64,000 nucleotides of DNA, taken from assembly GCF_000250655.1 (NCBI RefSeq), contig NC_016935.1:4668001-4732000 (forward strand), read 5' to 3'. The stretch comes from Paenibacillus mucilaginosus 3016 (GTDB lineage Bacteria; Bacillota; Bacilli; Paenibacillales; NBRC-103111). Below are positions 1-9,362 of this stretch, piece by piece. A program made the position numbers and the translations under genes. Each line of letters starts with the position of its first letter. Position 1 is the first letter of the stretch. The notes below the pieces were generated by a model, which did no database searches, was not told where the DNA came from, and saw only the letters and a program-made list of their open reading frames with translations.

Positions 1-1896
1 GCATTTTCCGCCGTGACGACATGATGGTGCATCTTGAGCAGCTCGAGTCTTACCCCGCTCAGGTCGGCGGACGATACGGCGTTGCCGATCAGAAAATCGT
101 TCCGGTAGGCATCTTGGATCGGAGTCAGATCTTTCTGGATGGCAACCGGACCGGAGCCCGTGCTAGTGAAGCTGATATCGTCGATATAGAAGGAAGCCGT
201 ACTGTTATTGGAGCTTTCCATATAGATCGTCAAATACTCGTCGCTGACATTGGTATATCGGTAGGTTCCTTCGTACAGGACCCAGCCGTCGGTGGTGGAG
301 ATCGTTTGGGCCAGAATGTTGTTGTAGCTCGGGCTTGTGCTCCCCACCTGCGTGGACAGCTGGAGCTGAGAGCTGGCCGGCGAGATCAGCTTGACCCAGA
401 CCGAGACTTTGTACTCGTAGCCCTTGTCAACGTACTTCTCCACACGCAGGGCGGGACCATGCCATGTGTTGGTTCGGCCCTCCACTTTCAGAGCGTAGGA
501 GCCGCCTGCCGTATGATTGTCTTCATTCGTGACGGTGAGCGTTTCCGTGCCGGCCCGGCCTGCAAAGCCGCCTGCCGTTTGGTCTTCGAAGGTGACCGTG
601 CTGAACGGCAGCGCAGGGTCTCTCGGGGGTTCCGGCTCTTCAGGCGTCTCCCCGCCCGCAGCAGCCTTCTCGGTGATCCGCAGATCTCCGATATAGAACG
701 GAACCGAGGCCCCTTCCGTATTCGATTGAATACGCAGGGTATGGTCTTTGGCTGCATCCACGGTGAATTCTTTGGTCAGGGTGATCGCCTGCCCGGCTTC
801 GTAATTCACATTCGCCAGCAGGCCGTAGCTGCCGATGGTTTGCAGATAAGCCTGCGCCCCGGCCGGCACGGCCGCATCCGAGTCAACGTATACGGAGGCG
901 GTTACCGTGTAGGTTTTGCCGTTCACGAGGCCCATGTCGCTGAATTTGAAATCCGCCGCATCCCAGTTGTTCGTTCTGCCGCTGACATACAGCGCCGCAC
1001 CGTCCTCGTTGCCGGCAAACCCTTTACCCGTAACCGGCGTAAGCACCGCTGCGCCCGACTGCGCTGCGACTCCTTGGCCGTCCGCAAAGTCTTCATGGTA
1101 CACCGTGACCGGATCGCCCTGCGCCGACTCCAGTGCGGGGGCCGGTCCGCCCACCATCGCGGCGAACTCCGTCAGGGTCGTGCTTTTCTTCAGGTAGTGG
1201 CGGCCCATCGCGTACTTCCCTTGATTCGGATAGCCCACTTTAAAGGCGTATCGGATGCCGTTCTCCTGAGCGGCCGCTTCCGCGTTCGCGTTGTAGGCGC
1301 CGTATGGATAAGCGAGAAGCGCCGGGTCCTGGCCTGTCTTGCTCTTCAGGTACCCATTCGCCGGGGCAATCTCATCAGCCGCCTGCTCCTTGGTAATCCC
1401 GGATGTCCAGATTCCATTTGCTGTGCGTCTTGGTGTGGTTCTGAAGACTGACGCCCGGCTCTTGAGCAAGCGCTTCCAATTGTGCGGTACTCATGCTGTA
1501 GCCGCCGCCGATCCAGTCGCTGACGACAAACAGTACGGCATGCATCCCGTGCCGCTTCAAGATCGGAAGCGCGGTGGTCACGAAATCCGGCGTCGCATCG
1601 TCGAAGGTCAGCAGAATCGGCTTATCCGGGGGAGTTTCCCTTCCTTCCAGGATATCGACATACTGTTCGGCGGATAACGTGTCATACCCATGGTCACTCA
1701 GGTAGGCCATCTGCTTTTCGAATTCGGCTGTACTTGTATGGGTCCAGTCATCCGTCGCTTCAGCTACAATCCGATGGTACAGCAGGACGGGAATGTCGGG
1801 CGCCGCCGCTTCCGCTGCCGGAGCCAACCGGCCTGACGGAATAAGCAAGGCCGCTATGAGTATGAACGAGATGATGGTTTTCAGCTTTGGGTTCAT
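1..1896 (-). pseudogene. Secreted polysaccharide deacetylase-CBM-CBM-GH10 xylanase, frameshifted as sequenced and cut by the window edge
   Basis: This is a modular extracellular enzyme. The ATG at 1896 follows AAGGAGG at 10 nt; a GTG lies at 1905. A signal peptide (TIISFILIAALLIPSG) is followed by a CE4 NodB-type deacetylase domain with PVLLYHRI, TFDDA and the metal-binding NHTKTHS. The frame breaks at the AAA run at 1417-1419 and runs to a stop near 1375. With one A fewer, the protein continues in the next frame ([20 protein letters not shown], then AYPYGAYN) without further stops to base 1. That continuation holds two beta-sandwich carbohydrate-binding modules, at about 1150-690 and 620-170, resembling the CBM4/9/22 group. 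After them comes the start of a GH10 catalytic domain ([10 protein letters not shown], then [13 protein letters not shown], the usual GH10 opening). The inferred role is xylan deacetylation and cleavage by one chain. The catalytic glutamates of GH10 lie outside the window. Whether the frameshift is real is uncertain. Confidence 0.8.
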
Positions 1897-2050
1897 TTGA
1901 TGCACTCCTCCTTAGGGATGTAGAAACTTGAGTGAATCGCTTACCATTGTCCGGACTCCCCCTCCTTTACAGGTTTTAATTATAACGTGGATGCCACGAA
2001 CGGTTTACCCGGGGAACTATAGAATGTACTGTAATTTTTAAAGCAGCAAA

Positions 2051-2079
2051 CAAAAAATGCCGCACATGCAGGCGGCATT
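2051..2079 (-). terminator. Rho-independent terminator after the oxidoreductase gene
   Basis: An 8-bp perfect stem (AATGCCGC / GCGGCATT, 2056-2063 with 2072-2079) encloses an 8-base loop. In the minus direction it is followed by a T-rich run (2051-2057). It lies about 55 bases past the oxidoreductase stop and before the xylanase gene, so it separates the two transcripts. Confidence 0.8.
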
Positions 2080-2134
2080 CTGCTGAAGCATATTTAGTCC
2101 ACGGACACGATGAACGCGGCACCAGGGGACAGGG

Positions 2135-3129
2135 TTACGATGATACCTGCAAAACCAGTTTGCCGACCGTGTTCTTCTCCTCCAGGAGAGTAAGGGCTGC
2201 TGCGGCTTGCTCCAGAGGGTATACGCCCTGGATCTCCGCATGGAGCTCCTTTCTTGCCAGCATCCCCAGCGCTTCCCGCGCCGCTTTCCCGGTCTCCACC
2301 GGATTGCTGTCGCTGTATCCGCCTAAGGTAAAGCCGGCAAGCTGGCGGTTTGAAAACCAGATCTGATTAAAGGAATGGGGGATATCCTCCTCTCCACTGG
2401 CATTGCCCACGACAACCAGCTGCCCGAGCGGACGAAGCACCTCCAAGCTTTGTTTGCGCATGGGTCCCCCCACCGGGTCAAACACGGCATCAACGCCTTG
2501 TTGTCCGGTTGCCTTAAGGGTTCTCTCGACAAAATCGGTCCGGAGGAAGACTTCGTCGTATCCGAAGGCTGCCGCCTGGTTCAGTTTGCCGGCGCTTCCG
2601 ACCGTGCCGAGGATTCTGCCGGCCCCCAGCCGCCTGGCTACCTGCCCCAGGAAGCTGCCGAGTCCGCCGGCGGCCGCATGAACGAGGATGCTGTCCCCTC
2701 TGCGCATTCGATAGACATCTTTGACGGCCAGGTAGGCGTGGTCAGATTGACGATCGAGGCTGCCGCCGTCGCCAGGTCGAGGTCGGCTCCCAGCTGGTCG
2801 AGCGGCACCGTCAGCTCCGGCCGCACATTCGCCATCGAGGCGAAGCCGTTCAAATCGTGCAGGGTCATCGAAGCAACGGGCTGCCCTACGTAGAAGCCCT
2901 CCACTCCTTCCCCGATGGCTCGCACATACCCCGACACTTCGAGGCCGGGAGTGAGCGGCATCGGAAATACGGACTCGAATTCGCCGCGGCTCAGCAGCAC
3001 TTCAAAATAACCTACACCGGCATAAGCCACATCAATGGTGAGCAGACCGGGAGACGGCTGCAGGTCCGGTTTCTCTCTGAGCTGCAGCTGTGCAGGCCCG
3101 CCTGGCCGATCGATGATGATTGCTTTCAT
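2135..3129 (-). pseudogene. Zinc-type alcohol dehydrogenase/quinone oxidoreductase family protein, frameshifted as sequenced
   Basis: This is an NAD(P)H-dependent oxidoreductase of the medium-chain dehydrogenase superfamily, quinone oxidoreductase branch. The start at 3129 (MKAIIIDRPGG) follows AAGGAGG at 8 nt. The N-terminal GroES-like half (3129-2740) has the PLTPGLEVSGYV motif and no obvious structural-zinc cysteines. The cofactor-binding half has HAAAGGLGSFLGQVARRLGA, the Rossmann glycine motif, and ends at 2135. The two halves are in different frames. One missing base beside 2737 (a GGCC reduced to GCC on the coding strand) would restore LTTAYLAVKDVYRMRRGD across the join. About 330 residues is the normal length once repaired. 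The MmyB-type regulator gene lies 100 bases upstream in the same direction. Such regulators often sit beside the oxidoreductase they control, so this is its likely target. The substrate is unknown. Confidence 0.8.
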
Positions 3130-3182
3130 GGTTGGTGCCTCCTTGGATTGGGAATGAGTTCATCATACCCGGCATTCAAGGA

Positions 3183-3228
3183 GGCTGCCTGTTTGCCTTT
3201 ATACAGGTATCCGGACTAACAGGCTGCC
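3183..3228 (-). promoter_or_regulatory. Inverted repeat between the XRE/MmyB regulator and the oxidoreductase gene
   Basis: GGCTGCCTGTT (3183-3193) and AACAGGCTGCC (3218-3228) form 11-base arms with one mismatch and a 24-base centre. The repeat lies in the 100-base gap between the regulator stop and the oxidoreductase start. No T run follows in either direction, so an operator is as likely as a terminator. No assignment is possible from sequence alone. Confidence 0.35.
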
Positions 3229-3230
3229 GT

Positions 3231-4064
3231 TCATATCGGCCAATGCGCCAATGTTTGTTCAGTATCGGTACCTGGTTCGGGAGTGAACACACAGCAGTGC
3301 AGGTTCGGATCTCCGTTGATCGCAGCAAAGGAGATTAATTGAAAATGCAGCCGGCCTGCGCCGGGATGGTCGAGGGTGTAATGGATGGCTTTCTTCTGCT
3401 GCACATGGTGCAGCCGCCACAGTGTCCGAAAGTCCTCGTCCTTCTCGCACATCTCCCTGACGAAGGGCTCAAACCAAGGATCGCCCACGGTTTGGTCATA
3501 ACTCGAACGCAATCTTCCTACCGTGTACTCGGCGAAGGCCTTCCAATTGACAAGCTGCCCGCGCAGGCGGGGATCCATAAAGATCAACCTTGCCATCACG
3601 CGCTGCGCAGCGGGAACCGCATCGAAATCCGCGATGATCTCGGAAGCCATCCTGTTGAACGCCAGGACCTCGGTCCGATGGTTGGCGATGATGGCAGGAT
3701 AATGCAATTGATCGATGATGCTCTGGAGCAGGGGATCCAGCTGCTCAGCGTGGCGGATCGTATTCCCTTCCGCGCCATAGTTGGCCAAATGAAGCAGATG
3801 GTGATGTTCTTCCGGAGACAGCTGCAGGGCTCTTCCGATACTCTCGATGACTTCCCTTGAGGTGGTGGTTACCCTGCCTTGCTCCAGCCAGGTATACCAG
3901 GTAATGCTAACGCCTGCAAGTTGAGCGACCTCCTCCCTGCGCAATCCCGGCGTTCTTCTTCTGCCGAACCGGCCGACAACGTCGGCAGGAGCCGGTTTCA
4001 TCCGTTCCCTGCGCGATTTGAGAAAGTCTCCCAGTATTTTTGTTTTCTCCTGTCCCAACGCCAT
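3231..4064 (-). CDS. XRE-family transcriptional regulator with MmyB-like ligand-binding domain
   Basis: A 277-residue DNA-binding regulator. The start at 4064 follows AAGGAGG at 10 nt. An N-terminal Cro/C1-type helix-turn-helix (about residues 9-95) carries RRTPGLRREEVAQLAGVSIT and WLEQGR, the signature of the MmyB group. Residues from about 115 to 270 form the PAS-like MmyB ligand-binding domain (PAIIANHRTEVLAFN, then WFEPFVREMCEKDEDFRTLW). Members of this family are repressors or activators that respond to small hydrophobic ligands, and they usually lie beside an oxidoreductase or transporter gene. Here the oxidoreductase gene starts 100 bases downstream on the same strand. The ligand is not predictable. 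Confidence 0.85.
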   Translation of the reverse strand: MALGQEKTKILGDFLKSRRERMKPAPADVVGRFGRRRTPGLRREEVAQLAGVSITWYTWLEQGRVTTTSREVIESIGRALQLSPEEHHHLLHLANYGAEGNTIRHAEQLDPLLQSIIDQLHYPAIIANHRTEVLAFNRMASEIIADFDAVPAAQRVMARLIFMDPRLRGQLVNWKAFAEYTVGRLRSSYDQTVGDPWFEPFVREMCEKDEDFRTLWRLHHVQQKKAIHYTLDHPGAGRLHFQLISFAAINGDPNLHCCVFTPEPGTDTEQTLAHWPI

Positions 4065-4141
4065 GAGGAAGCAGCCTCCTTTTCACCATCGGTCCGCCTT
4101 TGATGGATTATGAATTCAATTCTACCATAAAATAGCATGGT

Positions 4142-4921
4142 TCAGGCGGTACCCTTGACGGCTGCGATCCGAATCCTGCTCGTATCGGCCATCCACTGAC
4201 CATCCCTCTCCAGATGCGGCTTCACCTGGGCCTCGATGGCATGGTAGATCGACGCTTTGTCTTCGGAAGTGACGTCCGGGAAGAAATGTCCGGCGAAGCT
4301 GTCCAGCCAGCGCTGAAGCCCTGTCCCTCCCGGGAGCGGAGAGGGCTTGTCGAAGTGCTGCGCCACGGTGACGCGAAACCCCGTGTGCTCCAGCAGGCTG
4401 GCGTACTCGCCAATGGTGGGCAAATACCAGGGATTCCGGCCGGCCGGCGCATAACCGTGTTCTTCGAGCGCCAGTTCTATGGCGGATGTCAGCCTGGCGA
4501 CATTGCCGCTGCCCGCGAATTCGGCCACGAATCGCCCTCCCTTCCGGAGCGCCAGCCAGATGGAGCGCGCAGCGGCGGGAGCATCCTGGATCCAGTGCAG
4601 GGAGGCATGGGAGAACACGGCGTCATAGGGGGCATCTGTCCGGTAACGGCAGACGTCAGCCACCTCAAAATGCAGGTCGGGATACTTCTGGATGGCCCGT
4701 CCCACGATCTCCTCCGAGAGGTCAATCCCTGTGGGGACCGCTCCCGCGGCTGCGATAGCAGCCGTCAGGTCCCCTGCCCCGCAGCCGACGTCAAGGATGC
4801 GTTCTCCCGGCTGGGGCTGCAGCAATGACAAGACCTCGGCGCCCGGCTTGGGAACAAAGTCAGGCTTCATATGATGAGATCCCTCTGCGTCACGGTGATG
4901 GCTTGAGGGGCTGCTGTACAT
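4142..4921 (-). CDS. Class I SAM-dependent methyltransferase
   Basis: A cytoplasmic methyltransferase of about 259 residues. The ATG at 4921 is preceded by AAGGAG at 9 nt (4931-4936). The frame is open a further 22 codons upstream, but without a comparable site. Motif I is ILDVGCGAGDLTAAIAAAGA, followed by an acidic ribose-binding stretch (GIDLSEEIVGRA), motif II/III (FEVADVCRYR, YDAVFSHASLHWI) and LRKGGRFVAEFAGSGN. The FSHASLHWI and GGRFVAEF pattern and the C-terminal helical cap recall trans-aconitate 2-methyltransferase-like proteins. The substrate cannot be given. The gene stops about 80 bases before the XRE/MmyB regulator start on the same strand, so read-through is possible. Confidence 0.85.
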   Translation of the reverse strand: MYSSPSSHHRDAEGSHHMKPDFVPKPGAEVLSLLQPQPGERILDVGCGAGDLTAAIAAAGAVPTGIDLSEEIVGRAIQKYPDLHFEVADVCRYRTDAPYDAVFSHASLHWIQDAPAAARSIWLALRKGGRFVAEFAGSGNVARLTSAIELALEEHGYAPAGRNPWYLPTIGEYASLLEHTGFRVTVAQHFDKPSPLPGGTGLQRWLDSFAGHFFPDVTSEDKASIYHAIEAQVKPHLERDGQWMADTSRIRIAAVKGTA

Positions 4922-5023
4922 AGTTTCAGTCTCCTTAATTAACGATTTAATGAATCCATAATAACCGCATTTCGGGCGGCCAGTCAAGCGGCAGTCCCTA
5001 AGTCCAACTAAATAGCAGTTTAT

Positions 5024-5063
5024 AAAGAATGGTCCAGGGAAGAAGCTCCCTGGACCGTTCTTT
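5024..5063 (-). terminator. Terminator after the TerC gene
   Basis: A long near-perfect hairpin (GGTCCAGGGA / TCCCTGGACC at 5031-5040 and 5047-5056, extended by AAAGAA/TTCTTT) with a 6-base loop. T-rich flanks lie on both sides. It is about 75 bases past the TerC stop and upstream of the methyltransferase, and could work in both directions. Confidence 0.75.
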
Positions 5064-5138
5064 GATTGCTGCTGCTTTCATTCATGAGATTTCACCCGGT
5101 GTATCGGGATGAGGCCGGACTGCAGCATCGAAGCCCGT

Positions 5139-5915
5139 TTAGTGTCCGCTCTCGGCGGGCTTTTCCTTGGAGAAAAACCAGCCGCCGAGCGCAATCAGGA
5201 TCAGGACCGCATAGAAGGACAATTTCCATTCGGGCAGCTTGGCGAATCCTTCAGGCAGGACGGACAGAGCCGGATGGGATAAAGTATACACCGATAATTT
5301 GACCCCTACCCAGCCCACAATCAGAAAGGCGGCGATTTCCAGGCCCGGTCTGCGCTGCAGCAGCTGTACGAAGTAAGAAGCGGCGAACCGCATAATGATG
5401 AGCCCAATGAATCCGCCGGCGAAGATGACCAGGAAGTGTCCTCCATCCATCCCGCCGATCCGGGGAAGCGGGGTTTGCGGAAGAGCGACAGCCAAGGCTA
5501 CAGCGGCAAGGATCGAATCGACGGCAAAGGCGATATCCGCCAGCTCCACCTTAAACACGGTGGTCCAGAACCCCGCCCCTTTCTTCACGGGCTCCCATGC
5601 CGGACCGGAGCCGGTTTCCGCTTTCTTGACCAGCACCTTGCGGAACACATGATGGAGGGCAATGAAGAGCAAGTACACCGCGCCGATCGCCTGCACCTGC
5701 CACACATCCACAAGGAACGAGATGATGAACAAGGAAGCGAAGCGGAAAACAAAGGCACCTGCTAACCCGTAGAACAGTGCCCGCTTCCGGGCTTCTTCGG
5801 GCAAATGCTTCACCATGATGGCCAGCACCAGCGCGTTATCCGCAGCCAGCAGCCCCTCGAGGAGGATCAGGATCAGCAGCACCCAGCCGTATTCAAGCAA
5901 AATCGTCATGTCCAT
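5139..5915 (-). CDS. TerC-family integral membrane protein (putative manganese exporter)
   Basis: A polytopic membrane protein of about 258 residues. The ATG at 5915 has AAGGAG 9 nt upstream (5925-5930) and is preferred to a start ten codons earlier. About seven hydrophobic segments are visible. The TerC hallmark LEGLLAADNALVLAIMVKHLP lies in the first helix, and VELADIAFAVDSILAAVALA in the middle carries the second conserved acidic motif. A basic loop with GPAWEPVKKGAGFWTTV separates the halves. Bacillus TerC proteins (YceF, YkoY) are implicated in exporting Mn2+, partly to supply exoenzymes with metal. The yybP-ykoY leader directly upstream supports a role in manganese homeostasis here. Membrane location is clear from the sequence; transport itself is inferred from the family. 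Confidence 0.9.
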   Translation of the reverse strand: MDMTILLEYGWVLLILILLEGLLAADNALVLAIMVKHLPEEARKRALFYGLAGAFVFRFASLFIISFLVDVWQVQAIGAVYLLFIALHHVFRKVLVKKAETGSGPAWEPVKKGAGFWTTVFKVELADIAFAVDSILAAVALAVALPQTPLPRIGGMDGGHFLVIFAGGFIGLIIMRFAASYFVQLLQRRPGLEIAAFLIVGWVGVKLSVYTLSHPALSVLPEGFAKLPEWKLSFYAVLILIALGGWFFSKEKPAESGH

Positions 5916-5950
5916 TCGTAATCTCTCCTTTAGCGGATATAACACAAACA

Positions 5951-5974
5951 GCCCTTACCGGGTTCGGCAAGGGC
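5951..5974 (-). other. Second hairpin between riboswitch terminator and TerC start
   Basis: GCCCTTACCG and CGGCAAGGGC (plus strand) form a 10-bp stem with one non-Watson-Crick pair and a 4-base loop. It ends about 20 bases before the TerC ribosome binding site. No T run follows. It may stabilise the 5' end or tune translation; this is a guess. Confidence 0.45.
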
Positions 5975-5987
5975 TCTCGAATGAATA

Positions 5988-6104
5988 CCAAAAGACCTTT
6001 GCCGACTGGCAAAGGTCTCGCTAACAACGTAAGTGACGCTGCAACAAAGCCGGAGGCATCAAGCCACGGAATGACGACTTTGTTCGGATAGCTACTCCCC
6101 TTTG
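5988..6104 (-). ncRNA. yybP-ykoY manganese riboswitch with intrinsic terminator
   Basis: The leader RNA of the TerC gene. On the minus strand it shows the conserved opening AAAGGGGAGTAGC (6092-6104), then AACAAAGTCGTCATTCC, a GCTTTGTTG pairing partner, and the closing segment TTAGCGAGACCTTTGCC. All are landmarks of the yybP-ykoY family, which binds Mn2+. The closing segment forms the terminator stem AGACCTTTGCC / GGCAAAGGTCT (6008-6018 with 5993-6003) followed by TTTT. In the known mechanism Mn2+ binding stabilises the aptamer and prevents the terminator, turning on the downstream exporter. The arrangement promoter-aptamer-terminator-TerC gene is complete here. The class call rests on remembered consensus; a covariance-model search would confirm it. 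Confidence 0.88.
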
Positions 6105-6126
6105 AGGGATGTATGAAGTTACTATC

Positions 6127-6156
6127 AATATACTGTTATCGGTGGAGGCCCGTCAA
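6127..6156 (-). promoter_or_regulatory. Sigma-A-like promoter for the riboswitch/TerC transcript
   Basis: Minus-strand -35 TTGACG (6151-6156), 18-base spacer, -10 TATATT (6127-6132). The predicted start is about 16 bases before the riboswitch core, which fits a short leader. It lies between the RND pump stop and the aptamer. Confidence 0.65.
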
Positions 6157-6220
6157 CTGGTTAATGGTGGAAGGCAATGGGTCCGTCCACATCCGTCCAC
6201 ATCATTACTTACGATCCCGC

Positions 6221-9200
6221 TCACATACTCAGCGAATGGGGCCCTTTCACTTCTTGCGTATGCCGCTGTTCCGCGCGGCGCAGCTTCCACCCGGCCAGGA
6301 TGCGGTAGAGAGACGGCACCACCACAAGGGTGAGAATCGTGGAATAGATCAATCCGCTGATGATGGAGACGGCCATCGGCCTCCACAAGCTGCCTCCCGC
6401 AATCGCCATGGGCATCAATCCGCTGACTGCGGTAGCGGCCGTAAGAAGAATCGGACGAAGTCTGGCCTTGCCCGCCGCGATGATGGCTTCATTCAGATCC
6501 AGGCCCTGCTCCTCGCGGGCCTGCTCCACGAATTCGATGAGGACGATGCCGTTGCGGACGACCATCCCGGACAGACTGACGACCCCCATCAGGGCCATGA
6601 AGCCGATCGGTGCGCCGGTCAGGAACAGGCCGATCAAGGCTCCGCCGAGCGCTAGATACACCGTCGAGAGGATGAGAATCGGCGTCGTTAAGGAGTAGAA
6701 CTGGATCGCAATAATAATGAAGATCAGCATGAAAACCACAATCGACAGCTGGCCGATGGCCGCAAACGACTGGTCCCTCTCCTCATTCTCTCCCCCGACG
6801 CTGATCGTGTATCCGTCCGGAAGCGGCAGTGCGTCGAGCTTCGGAAGAAGCACCTTCATGAGATCGGCCGGCAGGACACCGTCCGTGTAAGAGCGGACCG
6901 TTACGGTACGCATTTGATTGTACCGCAGGATTTTCGAGATCATATCGGAGGATTCCAGCTGCACAAAATCCTTCAAGGGATACAGCCCGCCATTCTGTGA
7001 AGGGATGAGCAGATTGTGCAGATCCCGGTTCGCTCCCGGGTCGGCAAGCCCCTGTTCGCTGAAGAGCGTGATATCGATCAACTCATTGCCGTACTGCAGA
7101 TCCGATACCTTGATGCCTTCGGTGGCCAAGCGTACCGTGGCCGAGAGGTCTTTCTCCGTCAGGCCGAAGTAATTCGCTTTGTCCTTATCGAGCACCATCT
7201 GCACCGTGGGAATCGCTCTGCCGACGTCATCACTGACATCTACGGCTCCCGGCGTGTCCTTGATCAGCCCCTGGACCTCAGCCGACAGCTTCTGCAGCAC
7301 GGTGAGGTCCGTACCGCTGAGGCGAATCGCAATCGGCGCGCCGACCGGCGGCCCATTCTCCAGCTCGCGCGGTGTAATCTGTACATCAGGGTACAGAGCG
7401 GACAGCTCTTTGCGCCAGGACGATACCAGGTCCTTGGTACGGACCTGCTCCTGATCGATCATGGCCAGGATTTGACCGGTCTTACTGTCATACCTCTCCA
7501 TTTCGGTGTAATAAAATTTGGGCGCCGAACGTCCCGCATAGACGGAGACTTCCTTGACGCCCGCCTGCTTCCCGATCCATGCACCGATCGCCGCCGCGGT
7601 ATCCGAGGTATCCGCAAAGGTGCTTCCGGCCGGCAGCTCGATGTCGACGAGCAGCTCTTCCCGTTCGGCTGTCGGGAAATACTGCACGCCGAGCAGCGGC
7701 AGCAGCGCAAAGCTCGACGTTCCGACCGCCAGGGCGATCAAGCCGGTCAGCAGCGGTTTGCGCATGACCCGTCTGAGCTGGTTCTCATAGATGATGCTTA
7801 ACCGGTGGAACTGACGCCCGAGAAGCCCCGGAGAGCGGCGCCTCTGCCCATCGGCAGCGCTGACTTGTTTGCGCCGGCGCTCCTGCTCCCACTGCCGCAC
7901 AATGGGGACGACGGTCAAGGACATCACCATCGATACAAGCAGGGTGCTCGTGATGACCAGCGGGATGGGCCGGATAAAGTCGCCGATGTTGCCTTTCAGG
8001 AAGTACAGCGGGAAGAAAGCGGACGCCGTGGCAACGGTGGCCGTTAAGATGGACACCCCTACTTCTTTACTTCCCAGCAAAGAAGCCTTGGCCGGCGCAT
8101 CTCCGAGTTCGAGCCGGCGTTCGATATTATCATTGACCACAATGGCATCATCAACCAGGATCCCAAGCACAATGACCAGCGCCACGATCGAGATCTGGTT
8201 GAGATCTACGCCGAACAGCTTCATGGGGATCAGCCCGATCAGAATGGACAAGGGAATGGCGGCGGATACGAGCAAGGAGGTGCCGAGGGTTAGGCCCAGT
8301 GAGCATACGACGATGACAGCCGCGATGCCGATCAGCAGTTCCTTCCCCAGATCGTTGAAGAGGTGCTGGACATTCTGTTTTTGGTTGAAAGCCGATACCA
8401 GCTCCACATCGCTCGGCAGCTGCGGCTTCAAGGCTTCCATCTTGGTATCGATGCGGTCCTGCAGGTCCGGAATGTCGACCCCTTTTTGCGCCTTGATCAC
8501 CAGATCGATGGCCGGCTTGCCGTTATAGAAGATACGCTGCTCCAGTTTTTTGGGAGCCAGCGTCACCTCTGCCACATCCTTCAGCTTCAGCGACGATCCG
8601 GCTGCCGGACTGCGGTAGATCACAGTTTCGGCAACCTCGCTTGGTGAGCTCCACTCTCCCGTCAACTGTACGTACTGCCGCTGATTGCCCTGGTCCACGG
8701 TGCCGATCGGAACGCGCTCCCTGGAATTTTGAAGGGCCTGGGACAGGATTCCCCAGTGCAGCCTGTAATTCTCGAGCTTCGCCGCGTTCAGCTCCACCCG
8801 GATCTGCCGCTCGGGCAGTCCGATGACTTCTACACTGGAGACGCCGGAGACGGTCTGCAGCTGCTCCTTCCAGTTTTCCGTCAAGGGCCTCAGGGCTTCG
8901 AATTGATCCGTGCTCCCGACAACAAGATGCAGAATCTGTTCGGAAATCTCCGTCAGATTCGTATTCATCACAGGCGCCTCCGCGTCATCGGGCAGATCCG
9001 CTTCTGCCGCCTGGACCTTCTGCCGGAGCGTGTCCCACGACTGCTCCGCGTCCGAACCCGGGACCAGCTCCACCACGATGGAGGACACGCTCTCCTGCGA
9101 GGTGGAGGTGAGCTTCAGGATGTTATCCATCTCGCTGATCTTATCCTCGATCTTCTTCGTGACGAGCTGCTCGACCTTATCCGGAGACGCGCCCGGGTAC

Positions 9201-9343
9201 AGCGTGCGGACACTGGCTACCGTCGCTGTAATTTCGGGATTTTCCCGCTGCTGCAGCCCCATGAAGTTAGCGGCTCCCACAACGGTGGCGATCAGCATGA
9301 ACATCATCGTAATTTTGCGGTACCTCAGTGCCTTGCCGATCAT
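6221..9343 (-). CDS. RND-family multidrug efflux transporter, inner-membrane permease subunit
   Basis: A 1040-residue proton-driven efflux pump of the AcrB/HAE1 type. Twelve hydrophobic segments are arranged as one helix, a large extracytoplasmic loop, five helices, one helix, a second loop, then five helices. The proton-relay aspartates are present in GILVDDAIVVNDNIERR near residue 400, matching the usual DD of helix 4. The opening IGKALRYRKITMMFMLIATVVGAANF is typical of Firmicute RND proteins such as SwrC of Bacillus. The full family length is kept. It is the last gene of the operon adaptor (10004-11245), TetR (9363-9983), pump, with a 19-base gap from TetR. The substrate is unknown; detergents, lipopeptides or antibiotics are plausible for the family. 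No terminator is seen directly after the stop. Confidence 0.92.
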   Translation of the reverse strand: MIGKALRYRKITMMFMLIATVVGAANFMGLQQRENPEITATVASVRTLYPGASPDKVEQLVTKKIEDKISEMDNILKLTSTSQESVSSIVVELVPGSDAEQSWDTLRQKVQAAEADLPDDAEAPVMNTNLTEISEQILHLVVGSTDQFEALRPLTENWKEQLQTVSGVSSVEVIGLPERQIRVELNAAKLENYRLHWGILSQALQNSRERVPIGTVDQGNQRQYVQLTGEWSSPSEVAETVIYRSPAAGSSLKLKDVAEVTLAPKKLEQRIFYNGKPAIDLVIKAQKGVDIPDLQDRIDTKMEALKPQLPSDVELVSAFNQKQNVQHLFNDLGKELLIGIAAVIVVCSLGLTLGTSLLVSAAIPLSILIGLIPMKLFGVDLNQISIVALVIVLGILVDDAIVVNDNIERRLELGDAPAKASLLGSKEVGVSILTATVATASAFFPLYFLKGNIGDFIRPIPLVITSTLLVSMVMSLTVVPIVRQWEQERRRKQVSAADGQRRRSPGLLGRQFHRLSIIYENQLRRVMRKPLLTGLIALAVGTSSFALLPLLGVQYFPTAEREELLVDIELPAGSTFADTSDTAAAIGAWIGKQAGVKEVSVYAGRSAPKFYYTEMERYDSKTGQILAMIDQEQVRTKDLVSSWRKELSALYPDVQITPRELENGPPVGAPIAIRLSGTDLTVLQKLSAEVQGLIKDTPGAVDVSDDVGRAIPTVQMVLDKDKANYFGLTEKDLSATVRLATEGIKVSDLQYGNELIDITLFSEQGLADPGANRDLHNLLIPSQNGGLYPLKDFVQLESSDMISKILRYNQMRTVTVRSYTDGVLPADLMKVLLPKLDALPLPDGYTISVGGENEERDQSFAAIGQLSIVVFMLIFIIIAIQFYSLTTPILILSTVYLALGGALIGLFLTGAPIGFMALMGVVSLSGMVVRNGIVLIEFVEQAREEQGLDLNEAIIAAGKARLRPILLTAATAVSGLMPMAIAGGSLWRPMAVSIISGLIYSTILTLVVVPSLYRILAGWKLRRAEQRHTQEVKGPHSLSM

Positions 9344-9362
9344 CTGTGCTCTTCCCTCCGCT

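Noticed and set aside
21..1451. Plus-strand open frame of 476 codons at the left edge
   Set aside because: The opposite strand encodes recognisable CBM and GH10 sequence in one frame; the plus frame shows no family features.
6182..6201. Tandem 10-base repeat (TCCGTCCACA twice) between the RND pump stop and the TerC promoter
   Set aside because: Only two copies, no further structure, and no sign of a regulatory role.
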